From NCBI GenBank assembly GCA_016708905.1, contig JADJEV010000004.1:1111741-1175740 (forward strand): DNA of 64,000 nucleotides. Direction: 5' to 3'. A model generated the notes under the pieces. The model was not told the origin of the DNA. It did not search any database and saw only the letters and a program-made list of their open reading frames with translations. Below, one piece after another: positions 19,148 to 29,070 of the stretch. Source of the stretch: Candidatus Methylophosphatis roskildensis. GTDB taxonomy: Bacteria; Pseudomonadota; Gammaproteobacteria; Burkholderiales; Rhodocyclaceae. The position numbers and the translations under genes are program-made. Numbering within the stretch: position 1 is the first letter of the stretch; the number at the start of each line of letters is the position of its first letter.

Positions 19148-20665
19148 TCACGTTCCACAGAACGTGCGGTAGCACGCTGTCACCTCGGAGGGCGCCGGCT
19201 CGGCATACTGTGCTAGTTCGGGAAGTTCCTCGAACGGCCGCGTGAGGGCGTCGAGCAACCGTCGGAACGGGACCAGGTCGTCTTCGTCCGACGCGGCAGC
19301 CAGCGCCTCCTCCACGCGGTGGTTGCGTGGGATCACACTGGGATTGACGCTGCGCATCGCCTCGGCACGTGCCATGCCTGCCGTCGCCGCGCCTGCCGGT
19401 GCACTGCCGTCTTCGCTCGCGCAGCGTACGCGCCAGCGCGCTAGCCATTCATCGGGTGCGCGCGCGTCGGCGAACAGCGCACGCAGCGGCGATTCGTCAC
19501 CGGCTGCGACGTCGGCCAGCCGCCGCCACCCGAGGGTGAAATCCACTCGCTCGGCTTGGAGCAAGGCCAACCAGTCCTCGGCCAGTGCGGCATCGCCGCT
19601 ATCGTCAACCGCTTCGCCGTGACGTAGCCCAAGCTTGGCGCACTGTCCGCGCAGCAGGTGCCCGCGGTACTGCACCGGGAAAGTGGCGACGACCTCGGTG
19701 GCCATCGCCACGGCCTGCTCGACATCGTCGGCGAGCAGGGGCAGCAGCGCTTCGGCCAGGCGTGCCAGGTTCCAGCAGGCGATCTCGGGTTGCTGTCCGA
19801 AGGCGTAGCGTCCGCCGTGGTCGATGGAACTGAACACAGTGGCGGGGTCGTAGGCCTCCATGAATGCGCACGGCCCGTAATCGATCGTCTCACCCGATAT
19901 CGCCATGTTGTCGGTGTTCATCACGCCATGGATAAAACCCACGTTCATCCAATTCGCGATCAGGGCAGCCTGACGTTCGGCCACGCTCTGCAACAGCGCC
20001 AGGAAGGGCTGCGCTGCGCTTCCAAGTGCGGGGTCGTGCCGCGCAATCGAGTACTCGGCCAGTCTGCGCACGCGTTGCACATCACCCCGCGCGGCAAAAT
20101 ACTCGAAGGTCCCGACTCGGATGTGGCTCGCCGCTACACGTGTCAGCACGGCGCCAGGCAGCGTTTGCTCGCGGTTGACCGGCTCGCCCGTCGCGGCGAC
20201 CGCCAGAGCGCGGGTGGTAGGGATGCCCAACGCGTGCATGGCTTCGCCGAGCAGCACCTCGCGAAGCATAGGCCCGACGGCGGCCTTGCCGTCTCCCCCG
20301 CGGGCGAAGGGTGTCCGGCCAGATCCCTTGAAGGCGATGTCGCGCCGGCGGCCATGTCGGTCGATCACTTCGCCGAGTAGCAGCGCGCGACCGTCGCCGA
20401 GTTGAGGTGAGAATCCGCCGAACTGGTGGCCTGCATAGGCCTGTGCCAGCGGTTCGGCGCCATCGGGTAATGCATTTCCGGCGAACGTCGCTGCCCCTGC
20501 ATGGCCGTCCAGCGCCGTGACGTCGAGGTCGAGTTCTGCCGCCAAGGAATCATTGAGAAACAGCAGCCGCGGAGCAGGAACGGCGTCCGGTCGCCAAGGC
20601 ACGTAGAACCCCTGGAGTTCGCGAGCGAAAGAATTGTCGAACCGGAATGTGGCGCTTGAAGCCAT
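19148..20665 (-). CDS. selO: Protein adenylyltransferase SelO (YdiU family)
   Basis: A 505-residue pseudokinase-fold enzyme that transfers AMP from ATP to Ser/Thr/Tyr residues of target proteins. It has the N-terminal FRFDNSFARELQGFYVPW, the glycine-rich LAQAYAGHQFGGFSPQLGDG, the catalytic HGVMNTDNMAISG and the metal-binding DYGPCAFMEAYDP. It ends in the cysteine-containing YRTFCGT tail. I chose the ATG of MASSATFRF; an upstream GTG at 20701 adds 12 residues and cannot be excluded. Neither has a strong ribosome site. No neighbours suggest a substrate. Confidence 0.93.
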   Translation of the reverse strand: MASSATFRFDNSFARELQGFYVPWRPDAVPAPRLLFLNDSLAAELDLDVTALDGHAGAATFAGNALPDGAEPLAQAYAGHQFGGFSPQLGDGRALLLGEVIDRHGRRRDIAFKGSGRTPFARGGDGKAAVGPMLREVLLGEAMHALGIPTTRALAVAATGEPVNREQTLPGAVLTRVAASHIRVGTFEYFAARGDVQRVRRLAEYSIARHDPALGSAAQPFLALLQSVAERQAALIANWMNVGFIHGVMNTDNMAISGETIDYGPCAFMEAYDPATVFSSIDHGGRYAFGQQPEIACWNLARLAEALLPLLADDVEQAVAMATEVVATFPVQYRGHLLRGQCAKLGLRHGEAVDDSGDAALAEDWLALLQAERVDFTLGWRRLADVAAGDESPLRALFADARAPDEWLARWRVRCASEDGSAPAGAATAGMARAEAMRSVNPSVIPRNHRVEEALAAASDEDDLVPFRRLLDALTRPFEELPELAQYAEPAPSEVTACYRTFCGT

Positions 20666-20808
20666 CGGCAGATACGTTGTGACGATCCACGAGTTTGCCA
20701 CACCGCGTCGGACAGAGCCGGCTCCGGAAAACGGGACACGGAGAGACGCGGTAAAGAGGTGGATCGCTCTACGACGGCAGTCAGACTGAAAAGGAACGAT
20801 CGATACAA

Positions 20809-21096
20809 GGCAAGAGAAGCAACCATGGGGCGCCGTTCAAGGCCAAGGTTGCGTTGGCCGCGCTCAAAGGCGACAAGTCGCTGGCGGCGCTTTCCGCGCA
20901 GTACCAAGGGCATCGGAGCCGGATCGTGGCCTGGAATCAGCATCTGGCCGAGCATGCCGACGCGGTGTTTGGGGCGGGGAAGAAAGCGGCAGGCCCGACG
21001 TTCCAGGACGTGCCGGCCAAGATCGGCCAGCTTGCGCTGGACAAGGACTTCTTGTTCGTCGCGCTCGGTCGCATCAACCATGCGAGCGCCAATGAT
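20809..21096 (+). pseudogene. IS3-family OrfA fragment
   Basis: The frame reads GAPFKAKVALAALKGDKSL, then ALSAQYQGHRSRIVAWNQHL and KIGQLALDKDFLFVALGRI, the helix-turn-helix and leucine-zipper OrfA of IS3-type elements. The start is eroded, several conserved positions are changed and OrfB is missing. It lies between divergent selO and the metallohydrolase gene. Confidence 0.7.
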
Positions 21097-21547
21097 CCCC
21101 CGGTGCGCAAGTGCGACCCCAGCCGTTTGATTACCTCCCGCGCCAGTTGCCGCGGCGTAGCCGGCGAGGACGGCAAGCTTGAAGCGGTTGCACTGGCGGG
21201 GAAAATCCGGAGAGCGCTCCATCTCGAGCACACCATGCTTGACTACCGGCACAGCGTCAGACCCAACGACATCGCCAAGGGCACGTGCGTCGTTGCGAGG
21301 AAATTCACGCGAATGCAGAGTGAGTCCCTGGCTACGCGCCATGCCGATCTGCTAGCGGTTCGGGCCACCCGAAAACAAGCCCGCCCCAATCGAACACGCC
21401 GATCAATCAACTTCAGAAAATACTTGTTTAAACATTAGCGCGGTCTTATTTTACCGTCTGACAACTCGCTTCGAACACCCGGCCGCCAACCATCGTCCCG
21501 TCCCATTCCGGCAAGATAGACAACCCGCCTGCCACGCGAGGAAAACC
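21097..21547. other. Non-coding stretch upstream of the metallohydrolase gene
   Basis: About 450 bases, probably the tail of the IS3 remnant plus the promoter region of the sulfur gene pair. An AT-rich segment (cttattttaccg near 21443) precedes the gene by about 100 bases. Nothing else was recognised. Confidence 0.3.
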
Positions 21548-22408
21548 ATGCAAAACCCTGTCATACAGTCCTTCTTCGACCCGGGCACCTTTACCGTCAG
21601 CCACGTCGTGTCCGATCCCACCACCCGCCAGGCCGCCATCATCGACAGCGTGCTCGATTTCGATCCGAAGGCCGGACGCACCTCATACGCGAGTGCAGAT
21701 CGGATCATCGGGTACGTCCGCCAGGGGGGAATGAAGATTGAATGGCTGCTTGAAACCCATGCCCACGCAGATCATCTATCCGCAGCGCCCTATTTGAAGG
21801 AGAAGCTCGGCGGCAACACCGGCATCGGGATCCACATTCGCGAAGTTCAATCGGTATTCAAGAAGGTGTTCAACGCCAAGGACATGAACACGGAAGGCGT
21901 CGAGTTCGACAAACTTTTCGACGACGATGAGTTGTTCCGGATCGGCGAACTCGAAGTGCGCGTGCTTCACACCCCCGGACACACGCCCGCCTGCCTGACT
22001 TACGTCATCGGCCGGGACGCCTTCGTCGGCGACACTCTGTTCATGCCGGACTACGGTACCGCACGCTGCGACTTTCCAGGCGGCGATTCGGCAACGCTTT
22101 ACCGCTCGATACGCAAAGTTCTCGCGCTTTCGCCGGATACGCGCCTGCACCTGTGCCACGACTACCCCCCCGACGATCGCCCCCCGCACTGGGTGACTAC
22201 CGTTGCGGCAACGCGCGCAAATAACATCCACGTCCGGGACGGCGTATCCGAAGCCGAATTCGTCGCCCTGCGTACCGCACGCGACAAGACACTTGGCATG
22301 CCCACGCTCATCCTGCCTGCGGTGCAGGTCAACGTCCGCGCAGGTCGGTTGCCACCACCCGAAGACAATGGAGTCAGCTACCTCAAAATTCCCCTCAACC
22401 TGCTGTGA
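21548..22408 (+). CDS. MBL-fold metallohydrolase, persulfide dioxygenase-like
   Basis: A 286-residue metallo-beta-lactamase-fold protein of the ETHE1/Blh group. Metal ligands appear in ETHAHADHLSA (HxHxDH), VLHTPGHTPACLTY, GDTLFMPDYGTARCDF and LHLCHDYPPD. Members oxidise glutathione persulfide to sulfite with a mononuclear iron; the substrate here is inferred. The ATG follows GAGGAAAACC. The next gene, 13 bases downstream, is a TauE/SafE exporter that could remove the sulfite, which supports the sulfur role. Confidence 0.88.
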   Translation: MQNPVIQSFFDPGTFTVSHVVSDPTTRQAAIIDSVLDFDPKAGRTSYASADRIIGYVRQGGMKIEWLLETHAHADHLSAAPYLKEKLGGNTGIGIHIREVQSVFKKVFNAKDMNTEGVEFDKLFDDDELFRIGELEVRVLHTPGHTPACLTYVIGRDAFVGDTLFMPDYGTARCDFPGGDSATLYRSIRKVLALSPDTRLHLCHDYPPDDRPPHWVTTVAATRANNIHVRDGVSEAEFVALRTARDKTLGMPTLILPAVQVNVRAGRLPPPEDNGVSYLKIPLNLL

Positions 22409-22421
22409 CTGATAGCGAACG

Positions 22422-23234
22422 ATGACCGAACTCAGCGGGCTTGCAGCACTGCTCGGTACACTGGTTGGCTTGGTGTTGGGCCTGACCGGCGCCGGTGGTG
22501 GTGTGCTGGCAGTACCCGCGCTAATGCTGGGCCTCGGCATGAGCCTGACCGATGCCACCCCGGTATCGCTGGTCGCGGTGGGTGCCGCAGCAAGCCTTGG
22601 GGCAGCTGTCGGCTTGCGCAATCGCCAGGTGCGCTATCGGGCGGCATTGCTGATGTCGGGCTTGGGCATACTCACTGCTCCAATCGGCGTATGGCTGGCT
22701 CATCATCTGCCCCAGACACTGCTGGTTGTGATCTTCTGTGCGCTGATGCTGCTGATCGCGGTGCGCATGTTGCAGCAGGTACTCCCCCACCGAAGCAGCG
22801 ACGGCGGCCCGCGACAAGAAGCGGTCAACTGCATGCTCAACCCGGAGACCGGTCGCTTCCGCTGGAACACCCGATGCTCGGTGACGCTTGCAGGAATTGG
22901 TGGCGTGGCAGGCCTGTTCACCGGCATGCTCGGTGTCGGTGGGGGGTTTCTCATTGTGCCGGCCTTTCGGCAGTTCAGCGACCTGACGATGCAGGCCGCA
23001 TCAGCCACCTCGCTTGCCGTGATTGCCCTTGTCTCCACGAGCACCGTGATCGGCACCCTGCTGCATGGCGGGCAGATCAGTCGGGTCGGATGGGCATTCA
23101 TCGTCACGACAGGGGTCGGCATGCTGATCGGTCGTGCACTCGCGATATGGATTCCTGGCCGATGGCTGCAAACCGGCTTTGGCATGGTCGTCCTGTTGGT
23201 CGCAGTTGCCTGGCTCGTCAGACTGTTCGCCTGA
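22422..23234 (+). CDS. TauE/SafE family sulfite/organosulfur exporter
   Basis: A 270-residue integral membrane protein with about eight helices in two repeats, each with a glycine-rich start: GLTGAGGGVLAVPALMLGLG and, in the second half, GMLGVGGGFLIVPAF. These are family signatures of TauE/SafE anion exporters. It is the second gene of a tight two-gene operon with the persulfide-dioxygenase-like enzyme, so sulfite or a related anion is the probable substrate. No damage. Confidence 0.9.
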   Translation: MTELSGLAALLGTLVGLVLGLTGAGGGVLAVPALMLGLGMSLTDATPVSLVAVGAAASLGAAVGLRNRQVRYRAALLMSGLGILTAPIGVWLAHHLPQTLLVVIFCALMLLIAVRMLQQVLPHRSSDGGPRQEAVNCMLNPETGRFRWNTRCSVTLAGIGGVAGLFTGMLGVGGGFLIVPAFRQFSDLTMQAASATSLAVIALVSTSTVIGTLLHGGQISRVGWAFIVTTGVGMLIGRALAIWIPGRWLQTGFGMVVLLVAVAWLVRLFA

Positions 23235-23691
23235 CCCAATATGGAAGCTTGAGCAATGAAATCGGTTGAACAGGCGGTACAGGCAGACCTCCTTCATCCT
23301 CCAACCGCAGCAACGGGTCGAAAGGTCCGGTTGGTGAACGGCTGGCGCGAACAAAGACCTGCCGGCACCAATGACCAACTTGCGGAATACCGGCCAGTTT
23401 GTGCGAAGGTCAGCGCAGAGTAGGAGTAGGGCCGCGACCTGCTCCGCCTACTCGGAGGTGGGGTAATGTTCACGTTCAATTCGAGTTTCTGGCGACCGGC
23501 CGATAGCCACAGATGGAGAGGGGCTGGCTATAGGGTCTTCCCGTTTGCGGCCATTTGGGCGACTCAGCACTCGGAGGTGCTGCCGCAAGGCCCGTACCTT
23601 CTGCGAGGGAGCTGGGTCGGATCAATGTCGTAGTCGGCCGTCCGACAGGACGACGGCAGGACTGCGTATCGATAGTTCGTGACCAATAGAA
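23235..23691. other. Non-coding stretch before the island module
   Basis: No supported gene. A CTCCGCCTACTCGGAGG-type hairpin occurs near 23447-23462. Otherwise nothing recognisable. This may be the junction between the sulfur genes and the accessory island. Confidence 0.35.
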
Positions 23692-23721
23692 ATGGCCACC
23701 ATCGAACGCGATGGTGGCCAT
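23692..23721 (-). terminator. Hairpin terminator after the DUF932 gene
   Basis: A perfect 13-bp stem (ATGGCCACCATCG and its complement) with a 4-base loop. On the minus strand it is followed by TTCTATT, a moderately T-rich tract. It lies 58 bases beyond the DUF932 stop and probably ends the minus-strand island transcript. Confidence 0.6.
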
Positions 23722-23779
23722 GTCAACCTGCTACAAGTCGGAGAGGATCGGCCACGCAGGGCCGATCCTGCAGATCGCC

Positions 23780-24838
23780 TCAAGCTGCCACGAGTTCCTT
23801 CCACTCGTTCTGCGACAGATCGATCAGCTTGCCGCCGAGCGACTCGAATTCCGTTGCCCGATCGTAGTCGCCGACCTCCTGCGAGAAGTGCGTTACGGCA
23901 TTGACAAGGCCATACGCCGACAGATCGTGTCCTTCGATCAGGTGCTGAAGCACACCGGTCCGCTCCGGCTCGTTGAGCCCATAACGATTGGCCAGGACCG
24001 CGACAGTTTTGACAAGGTCAGCGGTCAGACGGATGCCCATCGTCTTCTGCAACTTGTCGCCGATCTGGCGAAACGTTGCTTCAGAGACAGCCGCCTGAAC
24101 AACATCCCGGACCTTCAGAAAGAACGCCTTGTCGTCGGCCCGCAGTGTATCGTCCTGGAACACGGTCACCGCCTCGTCGCCGGTTTCGATCATCTTCCCG
24201 ATATGGGTCTTGCGCAGCGATCGATCCGATGCAATGAGTCCATTACTGCAGACGAGCCGATAGATCAGCGGCTGGACCGACAGCGTCCCGCAACCGACCT
24301 CGGAGTTCGACACCACGACGCCGGCCTGAATGACATCGCCGGGCGCGACTTCATACTCGACTGCCGGCGTCACGACCTTCAGGTACATCTTCGTATCGGT
24401 GAGTTCCACCGACTCGAAACGGGCACCGGGCAGCCGTTGCAGCACCGGCAGGACCTGTTCGGCCAGGTCGAAGTTATCGAGCCGGCGATAGCGCGACGAC
24501 AGGACCGCCCGGACCTTGCCGTCCAGGGTCCGGATCATCCGGTTCTCGTCCTCGACGCCAAACCAGGTGTTGACGTTGCGATCGAGGAGGGCGGGCTGCT
24601 CCTGGCGCATCCGCTCGAAGTACGCGAAAGGAATTTTGAGCTTGTCCGCCAGCTGGCGACGCGCAAGCTCCGTGGTCTCGTAAGCGCGCAGGCCATCCGC
24701 CTCGTGGATCAGCAAGCTGCAGAGCTTCGACTCACCGGTACTGCACGTCATGTGCGACGAAGGAACGACGAGATCCTTCTTGGACTTCAGTTGCCGCTTG
24801 AGTTCGACGGCGAGGTCGAGAGTACGTCCGCTTTTCAT
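23780..24838 (-). CDS. DUF932 family protein (phage/plasmid-like)
   Basis: A 352-residue protein of the DUF932 (TIGR03299-like) family found on plasmids, integrative elements and phages. It has the family's N-terminal helical region (LADKLKIPFAYFERMRQEQP), a central beta domain with VRAVLSSRYRRLDNFDL, and VVVSNSEVGCGTLSVQPLIYR followed by LVCSNGLI. The function is unknown; a role in element replication or maintenance is only inferred. I chose the ATG after GGAG; the open frame extends 76 codons upstream through a hairpin region and is not coding. The ribosome site lies directly behind a terminator-like structure. Confidence 0.85.
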   Translation of the reverse strand: MKSGRTLDLAVELKRQLKSKKDLVVPSSHMTCSTGESKLCSLLIHEADGLRAYETTELARRQLADKLKIPFAYFERMRQEQPALLDRNVNTWFGVEDENRMIRTLDGKVRAVLSSRYRRLDNFDLAEQVLPVLQRLPGARFESVELTDTKMYLKVVTPAVEYEVAPGDVIQAGVVVSNSEVGCGTLSVQPLIYRLVCSNGLIASDRSLRKTHIGKMIETGDEAVTVFQDDTLRADDKAFFLKVRDVVQAAVSEATFRQIGDKLQKTMGIRLTADLVKTVAVLANRYGLNEPERTGVLQHLIEGHDLSAYGLVNAVTHFSQEVGDYDRATEFESLGGKLIDLSQNEWKELVAA

Positions 24839-24840
24839 GG

Positions 24841-24899
24841 GAATCTCCAAAAAAGCGGGGACGCGCATACCCCGGCCGGGGTACGAAACACGTCCCCGC
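24841..24899 (-). promoter_or_regulatory. Attenuator-like hairpin in the DUF932 leader
   Basis: On the minus strand an outer 9-bp stem GCGGGGACG/CGTCCCCGC encloses a 16-base palindrome TACCCCGGCCGGGGTA. The outer stem is followed at once by six T, then GGAG and the ATG. This is the form of an intrinsic terminator placed so close to the gene that no promoter fits after it. It could act as an attenuator. A further stem, GACCGAC-GCT-GTCGGTC, lies about 20 bases upstream. Confidence 0.6.
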
Positions 24900-25114
24900 G
24901 GGTACGAATGAAGACCGACAGCGTCGGTCCGAACGAAGCGCGGGCTATTCCGCGCGATCACTTGAGGGCTGCCTCTTGGCCGATCACTCGACCCTGGTAT
25001 GGCAGCTACCAGACCAAAACCTTTGCACTGTCCACTCGCAATCGCCAAGAATCGCGACAACACCAAGAGACACTGGAAAAGCCGGGGTGCAGCGTCAGCT
25101 GCACCCCGTGAGCC

Positions 25115-26122
25115 CTATGCCGCCTTGAGCGTCCTGGCAAGACGTCTGACCCAGACATCCTCCCAATCGTCTCCGGCCTGCTTCGGGATATACACGTCGA
25201 CCCGGATCGGAAACCCGCGCCGACGCTCTTCCTTCTTCACCCTGCGAGCCAGGGCATAGGCGGCCGCCTGACCGTCATAGGCCTTGTCGGCATCGTTGTC
25301 GCCGTAGATGCTGAGCCGTTTCACCGACTCAGGGATCCACAGTTTCTCCATGTTGCCGCAGTTCAATGCCGGCCAAACCGGTTTCCCGGTGGCCAGATGA
25401 ACCGCCAGCGACTTCTCGATGCCTTCGGCCACTGCCAGCTCATCGAGCACCGGGAACATGCGAACCGCCGCCCCGTTGATCCCGGAGCTCAGCAGCTTCT
25501 TCACATCCGGCAGATCGGCCTTGCGGCCCGCCTGCAGGTAGGTCCGGTGCAGCGTGACCGCGACCCCGTCCTGCCCCTGCACACATGCCAGCATGGCCGG
25601 ATACGCCCCGACCTTTTTCGACTTGCCGCCTTCCTTCACAAAATACCCGAGACACGGGTGAAAGCGCAGGACACTGGGGTAGCGGTCCATCTTCAGGCCG
25701 CGATTTGTGAGGTACGCATCGACTTCATCGCCCGCCGTGACCGGACACGCCTCATCCCAAATCTTCCGGGCCAGTTTGCGCATCCTGTCAGCGGGTGGGG
25801 CCGGCGAAACCGCACCAGCCGCCGCCACCGGTTTCCCGACGACCGTCTCCACCTTCTTGAAGACGTCGATGAACCCCAGGCCCAGTGCCATCTCCGCCAG
25901 CCTGAACCCGTCTCCAGGACCACAACCCCGGCAGTGAAAGTCGCCGTGCCGGTACTTGTCGGTGTACTGAAACCGATCGGTACCGCCGCAACCCGGACAA
26001 GGCTGATTGCGCCTGTTGAGCAACTTCGCATCGACCCCGATTGCTTCAAGGATCGCTGTCCAGCTACCTTCCGCCCGGCCCTTGACGTCGCTCAGACGCT
26101 GCTCGAATTCGCGATTTTCCAT
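25115..26122 (-). CDS. Zinc-ribbon/Toprim primase-like protein
   Basis: A 335-residue protein resembling the primase part of plasmid and phage primase-helicases. The N-terminal zinc ribbon is CPGCGG...FHCRGCG at about residues 42-70. A Toprim domain occupies the C-terminal half, with a glutamate in LAVAEGIEKSLAVHLATGKP and the acidic pair in RLSIYGDNDADKAYDG. No helicase motor is attached. It should make RNA primers for the element's own replication. It starts 19 bases after the stop of the ribonucleotide reductase gene, so the two are likely co-transcribed. I chose MENREFEQRL as start; the upstream extension overlaps the reductase gene. Confidence 0.85.
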   Translation of the reverse strand: MENREFEQRLSDVKGRAEGSWTAILEAIGVDAKLLNRRNQPCPGCGGTDRFQYTDKYRHGDFHCRGCGPGDGFRLAEMALGLGFIDVFKKVETVVGKPVAAAGAVSPAPPADRMRKLARKIWDEACPVTAGDEVDAYLTNRGLKMDRYPSVLRFHPCLGYFVKEGGKSKKVGAYPAMLACVQGQDGVAVTLHRTYLQAGRKADLPDVKKLLSSGINGAAVRMFPVLDELAVAEGIEKSLAVHLATGKPVWPALNCGNMEKLWIPESVKRLSIYGDNDADKAYDGQAAAYALARRVKKEERRRGFPIRVDVYIPKQAGDDWEDVWVRRLARTLKAA

Positions 26123-26141
26123 GATGGTCACGCGCCTTCGC

Positions 26142-29017
26142 TCAGCCGCAGGCACCGGTAGCGCCGCAGGCAGAACACCGCTCGCAGCCATCCACCTTGA
26201 ATACGGCACACTCACCGCACTCGGCGCAGCGCTTGCCGCTTATCGTCTCGTTGGCTGCCCGATGCTCTGGGCGAACCATCGAACCGCCACCCAGCGCCCG
26301 CCCTTCACCATCGAGCAGCCCCAGCACCTTGTACCGATGCAGGAGCAGATGGGCGATGTAGGCGATCGTCGACGGATAGTGGGCCTGCTTGCCGTTGCCG
26401 GGCATCCAGTGCATGAAGTCCAGCTCGGCCTCGGCGTAGTTCAGCAGCTTGCGCAGCTTGAGACCGATCCACGCCGGGTCATGCACCCACATATCGACAC
26501 TCAACAACTTGCACAGCCCGTCGAGCGCCCGCGGATAGACCCCGGACAACCACACGCTGTAAGGCCGTACCGTGCCATCGGGTAACTCGAGCTCCTTCAG
26601 GCCGACCACGAAATCATCGCCGGCGCGCGGGTTGAGTACGTCCCACGTCCACGACAAGGTTCCTTCGCCTTTCGACTTCGGTTCCTTCAAAAACAGCAGC
26701 GAGTCCATCAGCGGGGTCGGTGTGCCCTCGAGCGCACCGAACGCACCCATCGCTTCGCAGCGATACTCCACCAGCTTGGCAAAGTAGGGGACGATGCCGT
26801 CGAAGAACCGGACACCTTCCGCGGGAAACGCCGCTTCAAACGACCGCGGATCCGCAGCCTTGAGCAACTTCTCCAGCTTGAACCTGAGCCACGAACAGTC
26901 GTTCGAGCGCATGTCCATCGACAGTGTCTTGGCCACCGCACCCAGGCCCCGCGGTTGATCCACCCCGTTGACCCAGGCCTCGAACGGAACGCCCTGATCG
27001 TTCTGCCCGACAAACAAGCCGGCATCGATCACGCCCGGCACATTCATCATGTAGGTCCAGGCCATGTTGCCGCCTTCGAACACCGGGCGCGACGGGTACT
27101 GCAGTGTGGCCACCACATTGGGCACCGCATCAAGGCGCACACGCCGGTCCGGGTCGTCCTGCTCGCGCAGATCGGCCGCAACCGGCACTGCCACCGCAGA
27201 GGGGACACTGAGCACCGCACCCAGCACCGCATTGGGCCGGTACGTCGCGATGCCTTTGAGACCCGCTTTCCACGCCGACAAGTACAGGTCTTCGAATGCC
27301 CCGAAGGGATAATCCTCGGGCACATTGACCGTCTTCGAGATCGACGTATCGACGAATGGCGCCACCGCCGCCACCATGTCCTTGTGTGCCTGCGCCGACA
27401 GCTCCAGCGCAGTCACGAAGTAAGGCGGCAGCTTTCCTTCTGCTTCCTGCGAAACCGCGCCTGAGGCCACCAGATGCCGATACAGGCGCCAGGCGTGATC
27501 TTCCACTGCAAACGCCTTGGTGCTGCCATCGGCCATCCGCTTCCTGCGCGTGTAAGTCCACGCGAACGGCGGTTCGATGCCGTTGGACGCGTTGTCGGCG
27601 AAGGCCAGTGTGATCGTCCCGGTCGGGGCGATCGACAACAGATGGCTGTTGCGTACTCCGTGCAGCCGGATCCCTTGCTTGATGCTTGCCGGCAAGCGCG
27701 CGGCAAAGTGCTTGCCCTCGAGGAACCGCTCGGCATCGAACAGGGGAAGGCCCCCTTCTGCCTGGCCAGTTCCACCGAGGCCAGATACGCCGTGTCGCGC
27801 ATCACCTCGCCGATCCGGGCGGCCATCGAGCGGGCCGCCGGCTCGTCGTACCTCAGCCGCAGCATGATCAGTGCGTCGCCGAGCCCGAGAAACCCCAGCC
27901 CGATTCGCCGCTTGGACGTCGCTTCGAGCCGCTGCTGTTCGAGCGGCCAGACCGTCAGGTCCAACACGTTGTCGAGCATCCGCACTGCCACCGAAACGGC
28001 GTCACGGAAGCTAGCGAAATCGAACTCGGCGCGCGCCGTGAACGGATGGCAAACATGCCGCGTCAGATCGATCGACCCCAGGTCGCAGCAGCCATAAGGT
28101 GGCAGCGGCTCCTCAGCGCACGGGTTGGTCGCCTCGATCACCTCGCAGTAGTGCAGGTTGTTGTCGCGATTGATGCGATCGAGAAACAGGATCCCCGGCT
28201 CCGCGTGGTCATAGGTCGACCGCATGATCTGGCTCCAGAGGTCCACAGCTTGCACGACCCGATACACCCAGAGCCCGTCATCGCGCTGATACGCACCGCC
28301 CGCCTTGAGTTCATCGGTCGGCTCGGCCGCGTGCACCAGAGCAAACGCATGCACCGCTTCGACGGCTTCCATGAAAGCATCGGTGACGGCCACCGAGATA
28401 TTAAAGTTGGCCAGGTCACCGCTGTCCTTCGCATGGATGAAGGTCTCGATGTCCGGATGGTCGCAACGCAGCACGCCCATCTGAGCACCGCGGCGCGCAC
28501 CCGCCGACTCCACGGTTTCACACGAGCGATCGAACACCCGCATGTAGGACACCGGTCCGGATGCCCTGGACTGGGTACTCCTGACGCGCGCACCACTCGG
28601 ACGAATCGCCGAGAAGTCGTAACCGACACCGCCGCCGCGGCGCATCGTCTCGGCCGCTTCGGCAAGCGCCGTATAGATACCGGGACGACCATCGACCGCA
28701 TCGCGTATCGAGTCACCGACCGGCTGCACGAAGCAGTTGATCAGGGTTGCCGAAAGCGCGGTACCGGCGGCCGAGCAAATCCGGCCCGCGGGTACGACGC
28801 CGAGGCGCTGTTGTGCGTCGAGAAACACGTCCGCCCATGAATGCGGGTTGACGGGCTCGACGGATGCCAGCGCCGTTGCGACGCGACGACGTACGTCGTC
28901 GACGGTGACTTCACGGCCCTTTGCATACTTCTCGCGCAGCACTTCACGCGAAATCTCCTGTTCCGGAAGCACGCCGACTGCATCGGGCTGATGAGACGCA
29001 AGATCATTGAGGTTCAT
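26142..29017 (-). pseudogene. Class II (B12-dependent) ribonucleoside-diphosphate reductase, one frameshift
   Basis: A protein of about 958 residues that should reduce ribonucleotides to deoxyribonucleotides using adenosylcobalamin. The N-terminal frame carries GRICSAAGTALSATLINCFV and the active-site region ATNPCAEEPLPPYGCCDLGS. It ends correctly only if one base is added to a C4 run on the coding strand (27743-27746): QKGAFP then continues LFDAERFLEGKHFAARLP in the other frame, with LSIAPTGTITLAFADNASNG, two TSCPD-like repeats and a C-terminal zinc ribbon (CAECGECAVFKVDGCERCSACG). All other parts are intact, so an assembly indel is plausible. It precedes the primase gene and supplies a nucleotide precursor function on a mobile module. 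Confidence 0.88.
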
Positions 29018-29038
29018 GAGGATTCTCCAAACCGGGTT

Positions 29039-29070
29039 ACCCACGTGGCAAGGCCTCGCCACCTGTGGGT
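29039..29070 (-). promoter_or_regulatory. Leader hairpin before the ribonucleotide reductase gene
   Basis: Arms ACCCAC and GTGGGT enclose a second stem GTGGC/GCCAC and an AGGCCT core. The structure ends 21 bases before the ATG, just ahead of TTTGGAG. It resembles the DUF932 leader in placement but has no long T run. Confidence 0.45.

Noticed and set aside
20365..21342. 325-codon minus-strand frame between selO and the metallohydrolase
   Set aside because: It overlaps selO in another frame and an IS3 OrfA remnant on the opposite strand, and has no coherent domain.
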